DNA of 64,000 nt from Jeotgalibacillus sp. S-D1 (GCF_004358665.1 NZ_SMZR01000001.1:1178001-1242000), one strand, 5' to 3'. Shown: positions 41,865-51,235, counted from the stretch's first letter. Made by a program: numbers and translations. The notes: generated by a model not told the origin, from the letters alone.

Positions 41865-42638
41865 TTAGCCTACAATATGATAGCCGGAGTCCACATGTAA
41901 ATTTTCTCCTGTTATTCCGCGTGAATAGTCACTGAATAAGAATGCTGCTGTGTCTCCAACTTCCTCTGGCGTCGTATTTCTGCGAAGTGGTGCTTTTTCT
42001 TCAATTTCTTTTAAAATCGAGTTAAAATCGCCAATGCCTTTTGCAGACAATGTTCGGATTGGACCAGCGGAAATAGAGTTTACTCGAATTCCATCTTTTC
42101 CTAAGTCCCCTGCAAGGTAGCGGACACTCGCTTCTAATGAAGCTTTTGCCACTCCCATAACATTATAATTTTGCAGAATGCGCTCTCCGCCAAGATAGGT
42201 TAGTGTTACAATACTTCCGCCTTCAGTCATCAGCTTTCGTGCTTCCTTCGCAACAGCTGTTAGTGAATAAGAGCTAATATTATGTGCTAACAAAAAGCTG
42301 TCGCGGGTTGTATTCAAATATTCACCCTGCAGATCTTCTTTTTGGGCAAATGCGATACAGTGGGCTACCCCGTGAATCACGCCAACCTTCTGCTGGATCG
42401 TATTAAAACATTGTACAATCTCTTCATCGTTAGTTACATCACAAGGCAGCACATGTGGATGGTCACCTTCAAGTGACTCCGCAAGTTCTCTGACACCTTT
42501 TTCAAAACGTTCACCAGCATATGTAAAAATAATTGATGCCCCTGCCTGATCTAAAGAGCGGGCAATTCCCCAGGCAATACTCCGTTTATTAGCAACGCCC
42601 ATTACTACGAATGTTTTTCCTTTTAAAGATAAAGACAT
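41865..42638 (-). CDS. fabI: Enoyl-ACP reductase (NADH) FabI
   Basis: Short-chain dehydrogenase fold, 257 residues, last reductive step of fatty-acid elongation. The N-terminal KTFVVMGVANKRSIAWGIAR is the FabI-type cofactor loop. The catalytic pair is Tyr and Lys of YNVMGVAKASLEASVRYLA, and SAGPIRTLSAKGI follows. GGGAGG precedes the ATG. A FapR box overlies the promoter, as for fabI in Bacillus subtilis. Confidence 0.96.
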   Translation of the reverse strand: MSLSLKGKTFVVMGVANKRSIAWGIARSLDQAGASIIFTYAGERFEKGVRELAESLEGDHPHVLPCDVTNDEEIVQCFNTIQQKVGVIHGVAHCIAFAQKEDLQGEYLNTTRDSFLLAHNISSYSLTAVAKEARKLMTEGGSIVTLTYLGGERILQNYNVMGVAKASLEASVRYLAGDLGKDGIRVNSISAGPIRTLSAKGIGDFNSILKEIEEKAPLRRNTTPEEVGDTAAFLFSDYSRGITGENLHVDSGYHIVG

Positions 42639-42667
42639 AATATGATCCTCCCGTATTAGAACAAGTT

Positions 42668-42712
42668 ATTAGTACCTGATACTAATTTAACACGATCCCT
42701 CTAAACAAGCAA
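42668..42712 (-). promoter_or_regulatory. fabI promoter with FapR operator
   Basis: TTGCTT (42707-42712), 17-bp spacer, TAAATT (42684-42689). Overlapping its downstream edge is ATTAGTACCTGATACTAAT (42668-42686), an excellent match to the palindromic FapR box (TTAGTA..TACTAA) whose repressor is released by malonyl-CoA. Confidence 0.85.
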
Positions 42713-42715
42713 TGT

Positions 42716-42742
42716 AAAAAAACCAGCATCAAAAATGCTGGC
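42716..42742 (-). terminator. Terminator of mgtE
   Basis: CCAGCAT-N5-ATGCTGG, followed by seven Ts on the minus strand. Confidence 0.85.
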
Positions 42743-42750
42743 TTCTCTGG

Positions 42751-44130
42751 TTAGACTAAATAACTCATAAAGGCAGTTGCAATTCCGAAATAAATAAGAA
42801 TACTGAAAATATCATTAATGGTGGTTATAAAAGGTCCTGAGGCAACTGCGGGATCTATATTGAATCTGTCCATTACCAGTGGCACAAGCGATCCGGCCAA
42901 TGTAGCTACAACTAAAGATGCCAGTATCGATATTCCAACAAGGATGCCCAGATAAATAGAGCCCTGCCAAACGTAAACGATTCCGATCACAATAATTCCA
43001 CAGGTCGTTCCGGTAATTAAACCGGTGCCTGCTTCCCGCATGATCAGCTTCCATTTGCTTTCTTCTCTAATATCCCCTGTTGCAATGCTTCGAATGGCTA
43101 CCGCCAAAGCTTGAGTGCCGGTGTTTCCAGCCATTCCGGCAATCAAAGGGATAAATACAGCTAAAATTGCCACCTGTTCTAATGTCGCTTCAAACCTGCC
43201 GATTAAATTCGCGGTTAACATGCCTAAAAATAACAGTGCGATCAGCCATGGGAGCCTTTTCTTTGCTGCCCCAAACGGCGTCCGGTCCCTGGAATCCATG
43301 TCTGAAACCCCGGCTAATTTTGAGTAATCATCCGATGCCTCTTCATCCAGGACATCAATTATGTCATCTACTGTGATAATTCCAAGTAAATGATTTTGAA
43401 AATCCACTACCGGCAAAGCTAAAAAATCATAATCTTTCATCATTCTCGCTGCTTGCTCCTGGTCAACACCTACAGAAACAGAAACAACACGGTCAGACAT
43501 TATTTCTTTTATCAGTGTATCTTCATCAGCCGTAATCAGATCCCGAAGTGAAACAACACCAGATAGCTGCCGCTCCTCGTTTATAACAAACGTATAATAA
43601 ATTGTTTCTGCACTGGGAGCTTTATTTCTCAGAATAGCCATTGCAGATCGAACAGTTGAATGTTCAGGTATTGATACGAACTCAGTGGTCATGATGGAAC
43701 CGGCTGTATATTCCTCATAATGCAGTAAATCTTTAATTTCCTGAGCTGATGACTTATCCATGATGGTTAAGTAGCTTGCCACTTGATCCTTGTTAAGTTC
43801 ATTAAGTACATCAACCGCATCATCCGTGTACATATTAGATAACATATCTGCTGCATACTGCGGATTCATTTCCGCTAAAATAGGTTCATACTCTTCATCA
43901 TCTGCATCAAGGTTTTCAAAAATGTCAGCCATCTCTTCAGGAGATAGACATTCATATATCCTTTCGCGCAATTCACCCGGCAAACGCAGATAGAACTTCG
44001 CCCGGTCATATGGATGTAGATTAAAATACTCTTCTCTAAATAATTCAATCTCATGATTTTGAAGAGTGCGAACGAGCAGCTCTTCATCGAGCATGGTTTG
44101 TTCGTATTCCTGGTTTTGATCCGCCAACAC
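42751..44130 (-). CDS. mgtE: Magnesium transporter MgtE
   Basis: About 459 residues: the N-terminal MgtE_N superhelix (LPGELRERIYECLSPEEMADI), two CBS domains (LHYEEYTAGSIMTTEFVSIP and MSDRVVSVSVG...DFLALPVVD), then a five-span channel domain with FIPLIAGMAGNTGTQALAVA and VASGPFITTINDI. Mg2+ on the cytosolic domains closes the pore. The start is probably GTG at 44130 (AAGGAG 7 nt upstream) or TTG at 44127; the GTG at 44136 touches the ribosome site. No magnesium riboswitch fits in the short upstream gap. Confidence 0.93.
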   Translation of the reverse strand: MLADQNQEYEQTMLDEELLVRTLQNHEIELFREEYFNLHPYDRAKFYLRLPGELRERIYECLSPEEMADIFENLDADDEEYEPILAEMNPQYAADMLSNMYTDDAVDVLNELNKDQVASYLTIMDKSSAQEIKDLLHYEEYTAGSIMTTEFVSIPEHSTVRSAMAILRNKAPSAETIYYTFVINEERQLSGVVSLRDLITADEDTLIKEIMSDRVVSVSVGVDQEQAARMMKDYDFLALPVVDFQNHLLGIITVDDIIDVLDEEASDDYSKLAGVSDMDSRDRTPFGAAKKRLPWLIALLFLGMLTANLIGRFEATLEQVAILAVFIPLIAGMAGNTGTQALAVAIRSIATGDIREESKWKLIMREAGTGLITGTTCGIIVIGIVYVWQGSIYLGILVGISILASLVVATLAGSLVPLVMDRFNIDPAVASGPFITTINDIFSILIYFGIATAFMSYLV

Positions 44131-44256
44131 GTTCACTCTCCTTTCTTCAACAATAAATCATCATTATACTAGCAGATTCTCTGGTACTTGTCGCTTATTT
44201 ATCTTATAGAAACGTGTTAAACTCTTTTCATTATCATCTTTTAAGGGAGGCCTTTT

Positions 44257-44994
44257 ATGCTTATAGATATAATTGGTGACATTCATGGCTGCCGAAAGGA
44301 ATGGGTCGCTTTGACTGAAAAGCTGGGTTATAAATGGACTGATGGGCTGCCTGTTCATCCTGATGGCAGAAAGCTCGGTTTTGTTGGTGATTTAACCGAT
44401 CGCGGACCGGATTCACTTGGTGTTATAAATGATGTTTATCATCTGTTTACCCATGATGCCGCCTATTATGTTCCAGGAAACCACTGCAATAAGCTTTATC
44501 GCTATTTAAAAGGCAATAATGTTAAAATAATTCATGGTTTAGAAACAACCGTGGATGAATTAAATCGGCTGGATTCTGACGAAAAAGAGCTAATTACAAA
44601 AAAATTTATCGAGCTATACGAAAAATCTCCACTATACCAGGTACTCGACAACGGTAAGCTGGTCATTGCCCATGCAGGAATCCGCCACAAGGATATTGGA
44701 AAATTGAGCAAACAAATTACGACGTTTGTTCTTTATGGTGATATTACTGGAGAAATAAACAGTAAAGGGCTTCCGGTCCGAAGAGACTGGGCGAGAGAAT
44801 ATAACGGCGACGCCTGGGTCGTGTATGGCCATACTCCTGTTCATCAGGTCCGATTTAAAAATCAAACGGTTAACATTGATACGGGAGCTGTATTTGGAAA
44901 TTTACTATCGGCACTTCGTTATCCTGAGATGGAAGTTGTGTCAATACAGTCAGGTATGGATTTCATTGAAGAAAAGTTTCGGGATTTTGACTGA
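44257..44994 (+). CDS. prpE: Bis(5'-nucleosyl)-tetraphosphatase PrpE
   Basis: 245-residue metallophosphatase: GDIHGC (7-12), [23 protein letters not shown] and VYGHTPVH are the metal and phosphate ligands of the calcineurin-like fold. PrpE cleaves Ap4A asymmetrically and dephosphorylates protein tyrosines, and is linked to spore germination in Bacillus. AAGGGAGGC precedes the ATG. Monocistronic, sharing a terminator with the convergent pseudouridine synthase gene. Confidence 0.93.
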   Translation: MLIDIIGDIHGCRKEWVALTEKLGYKWTDGLPVHPDGRKLGFVGDLTDRGPDSLGVINDVYHLFTHDAAYYVPGNHCNKLYRYLKGNNVKIIHGLETTVDELNRLDSDEKELITKKFIELYEKSPLYQVLDNGKLVIAHAGIRHKDIGKLSKQITTFVLYGDITGEINSKGLPVRRDWAREYNGDAWVVYGHTPVHQVRFKNQTVNIDTGAVFGNLLSALRYPEMEVVSIQSGMDFIEEKFRDFD

Positions 44995-45000
44995 GAATAA

Positions 45001-45044
45001 ACATGCAGAAAGCACACAGCTATTGTGCGCTTTCTGCATGTTTA
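45001..45044. terminator. Shared bidirectional terminator
   Basis: CATGCAGAAAGC.CACA pairs with TGTG.GCTTTCTGCATG. It lies between the convergent prpE and yjbO genes and overlaps the end of yjbO. Confidence 0.85.
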
Positions 45045-45935
45045 CGATAAAAGAGCATGCATATCTTCCGGCAATGGAACTTTGAATGTCATCGGCAATC
45101 CAGTGAATGGATGAATGAAGTTCAATTCACTGCAATTCAGAGCCTGGCGGCTGATTAACTCCTGCCTTCCGCCGTATAAGTCGTCGCCCATAATAGGATG
45201 GCCTATTGACTGCAAATGAACCCTGATCTGGTGAGTGCGCCCTGTTTCAAGCTTTAATTGAACTACTGTGATGTCAGGGCGGCTGATTATCGTTTTATAA
45301 TGAGTAATGGCTTTTTGTCCATCCTCCCTCACTTCGCGCTCAATAATACTTGAATTTTTCCGTCCGATAGGAGAGCAAATAACTCCTTCTGGCGGATTTA
45401 TGCGCCCGTGGACAATGGCTGTATAAAAACGATGGACACTTCCTCCCTGCTGCATCTTGCTTATTAAGTGATGAGCATGCGTATGTTTAGCTACAAGCAT
45501 GATGCCAGAGGTGTCCCGGTCTAATCTGGTTGCAATATGAACTGCACCAGGATAATTCTGGAGTTCATATTTTCCTGTAATGGCGTTAGCCACGCTGCCA
45601 AATGGATGTTCTCGTGACGGGATTGTATTCATATAAGGAGGTTTGTTAATCACTAACACCCAGTCATCTTCATATAAGACATCTAATTGAATCGGTTCCC
45701 CTTTTAATGTCCTGCTTCTTTTTTCCACAGGGAATGTGATTTTCACCTCATCCCCTTTGGCAAGCTTCCTTCTGACAGTCGATTCCACGCCATTAACTTC
45801 TATTTTTCCGCCGTCGTATTTTATGTGTGTCAATGAACGTTTGGAAATATCCTTGCACTTCAAGAAATCTCTTAATAACTGGTCCTGTTCAGGCTCTGCT
45901 ACAGCCCATTGCAGGGTAAGCTGCGGTTGGTTCAT
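45042..45935 (-). CDS. yjbO: RluD-type pseudouridine synthase YjbO
   Basis: 297 residues. An N-terminal S4-like segment (DISKRSLTHIKYDGGKIEVN, GDEVKI) is followed by the RluA/RluD catalytic domain with HIATRLDRDTSGIMLVAK (catalytic Asp) and LKLETGRTHQIRVHLQSIGHPIMGD. It modifies uridines in rRNA or tRNA; the exact site is unknown. AGGAG precedes the ATG, 9 bp after NAD kinase. Third gene of the yjbM-nadK-yjbO operon. Confidence 0.93.
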   Translation of the reverse strand: MNQPQLTLQWAVAEPEQDQLLRDFLKCKDISKRSLTHIKYDGGKIEVNGVESTVRRKLAKGDEVKITFPVEKRSRTLKGEPIQLDVLYEDDWVLVINKPPYMNTIPSREHPFGSVANAITGKYELQNYPGAVHIATRLDRDTSGIMLVAKHTHAHHLISKMQQGGSVHRFYTAIVHGRINPPEGVICSPIGRKNSSIIEREVREDGQKAITHYKTIISRPDITVVQLKLETGRTHQIRVHLQSIGHPIMGDDLYGGRQELISRQALNCSELNFIHPFTGLPMTFKVPLPEDMHALLS

Positions 45936-45944
45936 GGTATCTCC

Positions 45945-46739
45945 TTATCCGTCAATAAATGAATCATGTACTCTCTTCCAAAAAGGAAAAGGCCTGAATC
46001 GTGCGAATCGAATTTTCTCATCCGCTACGCGATATTGAATCGATTTTACATCTTTATGTACTAAAGTTAAATGGTCAATCGTGATTAGGAAATCTGATCT
46101 ATTTACTGGTTTAAGCATACAGGTATGATGCGCAGGCATTATTAAAGGCGACCCAACCGTTCTGAACACCCGGTTATTGATCGATGCCATTTCAGCTAAT
46201 TGGATCGAAGGCAGAGAAGGGTGGATTATAGCTCCGCCCAACGCCTTGTTATAGGCAGTACTTCCAGATGGAGTGGATAAACAAAGACCGTCCCCTCTGA
46301 AAATTTCAAAATGCTGTCCGCGTATTTCAACATCCATGACGAGTGTGCCATCCACACTTTTAACGGTCGATTCATTAAGGGCTAAATATCTTGTTTCACG
46401 CCCGCCGCTTTTGTATCGAATGATGGCTTCAATTAAGGGATATTCAATGATTTGGTAGGGTGTTTTCGCTATAGCAATAACCAGCTTTTCGATTTCATCC
46501 GGAACCCAGTCCGCATAAAAACCAAGATGTCCTGTATGAACACCAACAAATGCTGTTTCGGATAGCCGGGAGCTGTAACGATGAAAAGCATAAAGCAACG
46601 TGCCGTCCCCGCCTACTGATATGACAATCTCGGGTTCGTCCTCATCATAAACTAAATTAAAATCCTTCAAATACGTTCTCATTTTGTGCATGAGTGCGTT
46701 TGATTTAGCGTCACCTTTAGATGTTATCGCAAATTTCAT
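45945..46739 (-). CDS. ppnKA: NAD kinase
   Basis: 264 residues, phosphorylates NAD+ to NADP+ with ATP. The catalytic GGDGTLL is at 43-49, NEST at the conserved adenine-binding position, and [26 protein letters not shown] follows. AAGGAG precedes the ATG, 14 bp after yjbM. The first of the two NAD kinases usual in Bacillus, judged by its place in this operon. Confidence 0.95.
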   Translation of the reverse strand: MKFAITSKGDAKSNALMHKMRTYLKDFNLVYDEDEPEIVISVGGDGTLLYAFHRYSSRLSETAFVGVHTGHLGFYADWVPDEIEKLVIAIAKTPYQIIEYPLIEAIIRYKSGGRETRYLALNESTVKSVDGTLVMDVEIRGQHFEIFRGDGLCLSTPSGSTAYNKALGGAIIHPSLPSIQLAEMASINNRVFRTVGSPLIMPAHHTCMLKPVNRSDFLITIDHLTLVHKDVKSIQYRVADEKIRFARFRPFPFWKRVHDSFIDG

Positions 46740-46753
46740 TACAGGTTCACTCC

Positions 46754-47437
46754 TTATCCTCGACGGTCCCCATAGCTTCTTCTCCTGCTTGAGCGCTCTT
46801 TGCTCTGATCCTTAACCTGATCTACCTTCTTCTCTTGAAAAAATGCTTGTGCTTCCTGAATTTCTTCCCGAATCTCTGACATTTCTTCATCTAATCTAAA
46901 GGCTGCTTCAGCTGCCCGCTGCAAGCGATTTTGAATATCCTTCGGGAACTGCCCCTGATATTTATAATTCAGAGAATGCTCAATCGTAGCCCAAAAATTC
47001 ATTGCCAGGGTGCGTATTTGAATTTCAGCCAGTATATTTTTTTCACCCTCTATTGTTTGTACGGGATATTCAATAATTACATGATATGAGCGGTAACCGC
47101 TCTGCTTTTTATGTGAAATATAATCTTTTTCTTCAACGATCGTGAAATCCTTGCGTTTTCTCAGTAATTCCACTACTTTTTCAATATCATCCACAAACTG
47201 GCACATCATGCGCAATCCCGCAATATCCTGCATTTCAGTTGCCAATTTTTCCAGAGGCACATCTTTTTCATTTGCTTTATCCAATATGCTGGCAATTGGT
47301 TTAACTCTTCCCGTTACAAATTCAATAGGAGAATGGGACTGCTGCAGCTGAAATTGATTTCTCATGCCTTTTAATTTTGTTTTTAATTCATCAACTGCCT
47401 GTTTATATGGTTCAATAAAGGATTCCCAATGATTCAT
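46754..47437 (-). CDS. yjbM: Small alarmone synthetase (SAS1/RelQ type) YjbM
   Basis: 227 residues with a RelA/SpoT synthetase domain only: [20 protein letters not shown] (GTP/ATP site), [15 protein letters not shown] and [23 protein letters not shown]. RelQ proteins make pppGpp/ppGpp as tetramers. GAGG is spaced 8 nt from the ATG at 47437; the earlier GTG and ATG (47446, 47443) lie in the ribosome site. First gene of the operon with NAD kinase and yjbO. Confidence 0.93.
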   Translation of the reverse strand: MNHWESFIEPYKQAVDELKTKLKGMRNQFQLQQSHSPIEFVTGRVKPIASILDKANEKDVPLEKLATEMQDIAGLRMMCQFVDDIEKVVELLRKRKDFTIVEEKDYISHKKQSGYRSYHVIIEYPVQTIEGEKNILAEIQIRTLAMNFWATIEHSLNYKYQGQFPKDIQNRLQRAAEAAFRLDEEMSEIREEIQEAQAFFQEKKVDQVKDQSKERSSRRRSYGDRRG

Positions 47438-47481
47438 GCCCATCACCTCAATAGTATTGGAGTGTTAAGTTATGAAGATAG

Positions 47482-47874
47482 TTAATTGGCTGGGTTTGAG
47501 TCTGCTGATATAAAGATTGACTCAACCTTATTAACCATTTCTTCCCCATAGTTACTATTACCCTCAATATTAAAAATTAAATACTCGATCTCATCTTTTA
47601 GTTGAATGAGGGGCATTTTATTATTCCCAATATGCACAAAGATCTCATTTTCTTTGTCCATTGCTGTTTTTAATTCCTCCCATATAAAATCGGGCAGGTA
47701 CAAATATGTATATTCATCCCCTTCTTCCGCTAAATAAACAAATGAAAGTTCATCTGAATCAACGATCAATTGTCCGCTCGGAGAAAGTTCACCAATTTGT
47801 TCTGTAGTTTCCCCTTCTAAAATCAATTGATTTTCTATGTAAGAGGTACGATTTAACCAAACTTTTTTTCTCAT
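47482..47874 (-). CDS. yjbL: UPF0738 family protein YjbL
   Basis: 130 residues, acidic and soluble: SFVYLAEEGDEYTYLYLPDF, then EELKTAMDKENEIFVHIGNN. Position between yjbK and yjbM matches Bacillus subtilis yjbL, a UPF0738 member without known function. AAAGGAG precedes the ATG. Confidence 0.82.
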   Translation of the reverse strand: MRKKVWLNRTSYIENQLILEGETTEQIGELSPSGQLIVDSDELSFVYLAEEGDEYTYLYLPDFIWEELKTAMDKENEIFVHIGNNKMPLIQLKDEIEYLIFNIEGNSNYGEEMVNKVESIFISADSNPAN

Positions 47875-47968
47875 TGCTTATGTTCTCCTTTCATCACATC
47901 TTCCCACTCATCTTATCACATCCCCCATCCTTCTTACATCACACCATTGCAGAATAAGAAAAAACAAT

Positions 47969-48388
47969 GGATAATACTAAATGCGTAAGGGGGCGTTTAG
48001 GGGCGACCGGCATAAGACGACCGGCACAGAAAGGCGCTTTTTGCCTTTTGGGCAGGGCGGCTTATGTCCCGAGCCCTTGCCCACTGAAGCTGGATAATAC
48101 TAAATGCGTAAGGCGCTTGTTCAGCTGCGACATGCATAAGACAGGGGGATCAGGTGAGCGGTTTTTGCTCACTTGGTCTCCATGGCTTATGACTCGAGCA
48201 GCTAGCGCCTGGAGCTGGATAAACTAAATGCGTAAGTGGGCGTTTAGGGGCGACCGGCATAAGACGACCGGCACAGAAAGGCGCTTTTTGCCTTTTGGGC
48301 AGGGCGGCTTATGTCCCGAGCCCCTGCCCACTTAAGCTGGATAATACAAAAAGCGTAAGGCGCTTGTTCAGCTGCAACAAGCATAAGA
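47969..48388. repeat. Alternating A-B-A-B' array of structured interspersed repeats
   Basis: Four units of about 122-125 bp in direct order: A1 (47969-48093), B1 (48094-48218), A2 (48219-48340) and a truncated B2 (48341-48388). A1 and A2 are nearly identical, and B2 matches the left part of B1, so a composite A+B block of about 247 bp was duplicated. All units keep ACTAAATGCGTAAG or a variant at the left, CATAAG/CTTATG in the middle, and AGCTGGATA at the right where complete. Each full unit folds into one long hairpin whose stem sequences differ between A and B but stay paired. Similar repeats are scattered in Bacillaceae genomes as I remember; I cannot give a firm name. Confidence 0.85.
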
Positions 48389-48405
48389 ATTTAGGAGTGA
48401 AAGCC

Positions 48406-48984
48406 ATGAGCCAGGAAATAGAAATTGAGTTTAAAAATCTATTAACAAAAGATGAGTATCTGAAATTAAAAAATACTTACACAAACCATAAAATGATTAC
48501 GCAAGAAAATCATTATTTTGATACACCCTTTTTTCACCTAAAGGATATGGGGTCAGCTCTTAGAATCCGGGAAAAAAGCTATGGCTTCCAACTGACGCTT
48601 AAACAGCCGGTGAAAGAAGGGATTTTAGAGACCCACCAGAAACTTACTCCTTCTGAAGCAAAGGACATGCTGGAAAACGGAGGACTTATCGCCGGAGAAG
48701 TTTCTGACCTGCTTGTTAAGGCCGGTATCCCCATCCAGGAGATCATACACTTTGGCAGCTTAAAAACCGACCGAATAGAGGTTCCACTTGGAAATAATCT
48801 TCTTGTTTTAGACCACAGCAAATACTTAAACAAGGAAGATTTTGAAATGGAATTTGAAGTGAAGGATCGAATTGAAGGCGAGAGTATATTTAAAAAACTG
48901 CTTTCAAACTATAAAATTCCTGTAAGAAAAACCGATAATAAAATTAAACGATTTTACCAGGAAAAAATTCGACAAGCCACTTAG
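48406..48984 (+). CDS. yjbK: CYTH-domain protein YjbK
   Basis: 192 residues of the CYTH/triphosphate tunnel fold: the signature EIEIEFKN at the N-terminus, [41 protein letters not shown] and FEMEFEVKD. Such proteins bind triphosphates with a divalent metal. The open frame extends left into the repeat array (48295), but TTAGGAG is placed for the ATG at 48406, so the repeat-encoded residues are not part of it. It begins 17 bp after the truncated repeat unit, whose missing half may have carried the old promoter region. Confidence 0.9.
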   Translation: MSQEIEIEFKNLLTKDEYLKLKNTYTNHKMITQENHYFDTPFFHLKDMGSALRIREKSYGFQLTLKQPVKEGILETHQKLTPSEAKDMLENGGLIAGEVSDLLVKAGIPIQEIIHFGSLKTDRIEVPLGNNLLVLDHSKYLNKEDFEMEFEVKDRIEGESIFKKLLSNYKIPVRKTDNKIKRFYQEKIRQAT

Positions 48985-48995
48985 GGAGGATAGTA

Positions 48996-49658
48996 ATGAA
49001 CATAGATGGAACAAAACTTTTTTTGCAGGCACAAACGCTTCGCAGCCTCGGTTCTCAATACCAAAATACTGAGTCTTCATTTAATCAGTCAGATTTATTT
49101 CAGCTGCTTTTCCAGCAGGCAGCTGCAGAAGTAAATCAAAATCAATTAGGGAGTGTCGGAGATTTAATTTCAAATAACGCAAATAGAAACTTCATGCAGC
49201 CCTTCAAGCCCCCTTTATCTGTACAGGCGTTATTACAAGATACCGATGTCCCTGAATCAACTCCTGCAGGGAAATCATCAAACAGCTTAATTGAAGAAAT
49301 TATTACCGGAGCCTCAAAAAGTTACGGGGTACCTGATAAGCTGATTCGTTCAGTAATCAAACACGAATCTAATTTTGACCCCTCCGCAGTAAGTCATGCC
49401 GGTGCATCCGGTCTAATGCAGCTAATGCCAGGAACGGCAAAATGGCTGGGGGTTGAAAATATATTTGATCCGAAAGAAAATGTTTATGCAGGTGCCCGGT
49501 ATCTCCGGGATATGCTTAACCGCTATGACCAAGATATAGAAAAAGCACTTGCAGCCTACAACGCGGGTCCTGGAAATGTCGATAAATACAATGGTATTCC
49601 CCCATTCAAAGAAACAACCAATTATGTAAAAAAAGTAATGCATACCTATTATTCATAA
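48996..49658 (+). CDS. yjbJ: Lytic transglycosylase YjbJ
   Basis: 220 residues. A variable N-terminal 100 residues is followed by a Slt-type domain: [24 protein letters not shown] (catalytic Glu), [28 protein letters not shown] and [15 protein letters not shown]. It cleaves peptidoglycan. No classical signal peptide is visible, so export is unclear. GGGAGGAT precedes the ATG, 11 bp after yjbK, so they are cotranscribed. Confidence 0.92.
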   Translation: MNIDGTKLFLQAQTLRSLGSQYQNTESSFNQSDLFQLLFQQAAAEVNQNQLGSVGDLISNNANRNFMQPFKPPLSVQALLQDTDVPESTPAGKSSNSLIEEIITGASKSYGVPDKLIRSVIKHESNFDPSAVSHAGASGLMQLMPGTAKWLGVENIFDPKENVYAGARYLRDMLNRYDQDIEKALAAYNAGPGNVDKYNGIPPFKETTNYVKKVMHTYYS

Positions 49659-49660
49659 TA

Positions 49661-49701
49661 ACTACTAGTCTCCTCCAAAGGACTCAGACTAGTAGTTTTT
49701 T
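49661..49701 (+). terminator. Terminator of yjbK-yjbJ
   Basis: ACTACTAGTC (49661-49670) pairs with GACTAGTAGT (49687-49696) plus an inner TCCT/AGGA, then TTTTT. Confidence 0.88.
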
Positions 49702-49730
49702 ACATATTTTTAGAATTCAAGTCTATATAT

Positions 49731-49759
49731 TTGAGAAAAAATACATGCGTTGCTACAAT
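49731..49759 (+). promoter_or_regulatory. Promoter of yjbI-spxH
   Basis: TTGAGA (49731-49736), 17-bp spacer, TACAAT (49754-49759), giving a leader of about 150 nt. Confidence 0.7.
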
Positions 49760-49785
49760 GATTGTACATAAAATAAAAAAAGGAA

Positions 49786-49881
49786 GTTGCAGGCATTAGA
49801 AGGCAAGCTATTTCGGTATAGGGTCTTTTAACCTTCTGGAGCGTTTTCTTTATGCTCACTAACCAATTGCATGCCTTTTTT
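49786..49881 (+). ncRNA. Structured leader with terminator-like end upstream of yjbI
   Basis: The leader can fold as a closing stem AGGCAT (49791-49796) with ATGCCT (49871-49876), followed by T5-T6. It encloses AGAAGG (49798-49803)/CCTTCT (49832-49837), with an inner CTAT/ATAG, and GAGC (49839-49842)/GCTC (49854-49857). A T run right after the closing stem suggests a regulated terminator or a small processed RNA. It does not match a riboswitch class that I can recognise. Confidence 0.45.
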
Positions 49882-49916
49882 GAGCAGGCAAAATAAATCA
49901 TAAAGGAGTTAAATTC

Positions 49917-50318
49917 ATGGTTGATCGAATCCCTACACCTTATGAAACAATTGGTGCAGATAAACTTTATGAACTTGTCCAGACTTTTTATCATAAAGTT
50001 GCGCATCATCCTGAATTAAAAAGTATATTTCCCGAAGATTTTACAGAGACAATTAGAAAACAAGAACAATTTTTAACACAATATCTTGGCGGACCTTCTC
50101 TTTATACAGAGGAACATGGTCATCCTATGCTTCGTGCCCGTCATATCCCGCACGAAATAACTCAAACACGGGCACAAGCATGGCTTGATTGTATGTCAAT
50201 TGCCATGGAAGAGGTTCAGCTTGAAAGTGAACTTCGCGATGCCTTATTTTACAGACTTTCATTAACTGCACAACATATGGTTAACACTCCCGAAAAAGCA
50301 GAGGGTGATACAGATTGA
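49917..50318 (+). CDS. yjbI: Truncated (group II) hemoglobin YjbI
   Basis: 133 residues of 2-on-2 globin fold: YETIGADKLYELVQTFYHKV, LGGPSLYTEEHGHPMLRARHIPHEIT (proximal His region) and AWLDCMSIAMEE. Binds heme and O2. AAAGGAG precedes the ATG. Its last bases overlap the spxH start (TTGA), so expression is coupled; in Bacillus subtilis this globin and SpxH also form one operon. Confidence 0.93.
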   Translation: MVDRIPTPYETIGADKLYELVQTFYHKVAHHPELKSIFPEDFTETIRKQEQFLTQYLGGPSLYTEEHGHPMLRARHIPHEITQTRAQAWLDCMSIAMEEVQLESELRDALFYRLSLTAQHMVNTPEKAEGDTD

Positions 50319-51166
50319 CGGCAAAACACTGGACTGATTCGAATTGGCAGGACATGGAACAAAAGCCTTTAGAGATCTATCTTTTTGTAGACCCAACATG
50401 CCCTGATTGTTGGGCTTTAGAACCGATCATAAAAAAACTCAACATTGAATATGGACCCTATCTTCGAATTAAACACGTTTTAAGTGTGGATTTATCATCA
50501 TTAAACAATGCACGCAAGAAGTTATATTGCAAAACCAAAAACATTGAAGATGTTTCATCAAAATCAAATTCTATTGGCAAAGAAATGGTTGATAACCCAA
50601 TCACCTCTCCTTTTGTAGCATCTGTTGCGATTAAAGCCGCAGAACTGCAGGGAAAAAGGGCTGGGACCCGATTCCTTCGGATGCTGCAGGAGCAGCTATT
50701 TATCAAGCAGCTGGATGTGTCAGATTTTGATGTGTTAAAAATGTGTGCTGATGAAGCTAAGCTTGATTTAGATGAATTTTTTCAGGATATGCATTCCGCT
50801 TCAGCTTCAAAAGCATTCCAATGTGATGTGAAAATTGCTTCGGAAATGGATGTAGAGAGTACTCCGACATTGGTTTTCTTTAATGAAAACATTGAAGATG
50901 AAGGAATTAAAATTGACGGAGTCTATCCATACGAGGTTTATGTACAGATTGTTGAGGAAATGCTCCTGAATAAACCAGAAAAGCAGCAGCTGCCTTCTAT
51001 GGATGCTTTTTTAGAGAAACACAAGCTTGTAGCGACCCCTGAGGTTGCAACTGTTTATAACCTTTCTTTGCAGCAAGCCGAAAAAGAATTGAAGAAACGA
51101 ATGTTCCAACAAAAGATAGAACTGATCAACACCAAGCATGGAGCTTTTTGGCGCCATCTTGAGTAG
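50315..51166 (+). CDS. spxH: SpxH adaptor for ClpXP degradation of Spx
   Basis: 283 residues, DsbA/FrnE-like thioredoxin fold with the N-terminal redox pair C29-P-D-C32 (FVDPTCPDCWALEPI) and, near the end of the fold, ESTPTLVFF. SpxH (YjbH) targets Spx to ClpXP and its activity falls on disulfide stress. Start is TTG at 50315 with GAGGGTGA upstream, overlapping yjbI by 4 nt. The regulatory partner Spx is encoded 5 kb to the right. Confidence 0.93.
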   Translation: MTAKHWTDSNWQDMEQKPLEIYLFVDPTCPDCWALEPIIKKLNIEYGPYLRIKHVLSVDLSSLNNARKKLYCKTKNIEDVSSKSNSIGKEMVDNPITSPFVASVAIKAAELQGKRAGTRFLRMLQEQLFIKQLDVSDFDVLKMCADEAKLDLDEFFQDMHSASASKAFQCDVKIASEMDVESTPTLVFFNENIEDEGIKIDGVYPYEVYVQIVEEMLLNKPEKQQLPSMDAFLEKHKLVATPEVATVYNLSLQQAEKELKKRMFQQKIELINTKHGAFWRHLE

Positions 51167-51198
51167 GAGTTCTTTTAAATCATTATTCATGAATAAGC

Positions 51199-51235
51199 AG
51201 AAAAGCCCTCATCAAATGATGAGGGCTTTTCTTTA
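51199..51235 (+). terminator. Terminator of yjbI-spxH
   Basis: AAAAGCCCTCAT-N6-ATGAGGGCTTTT followed by CTTT. Confidence 0.88.

Noticed and set aside
47967-48227. Plus-strand frame through the repeat array, encoding Cys/Arg-rich peptides
   Set aside because: It is entirely repeat sequence, the same peptide recurs where the repeat recurs, and there is no ribosome site.
48295-48405. N-terminal extension of yjbK into the repeat
   Set aside because: The ribosome site and the CYTH signature EIEIEF place the start at 48406.
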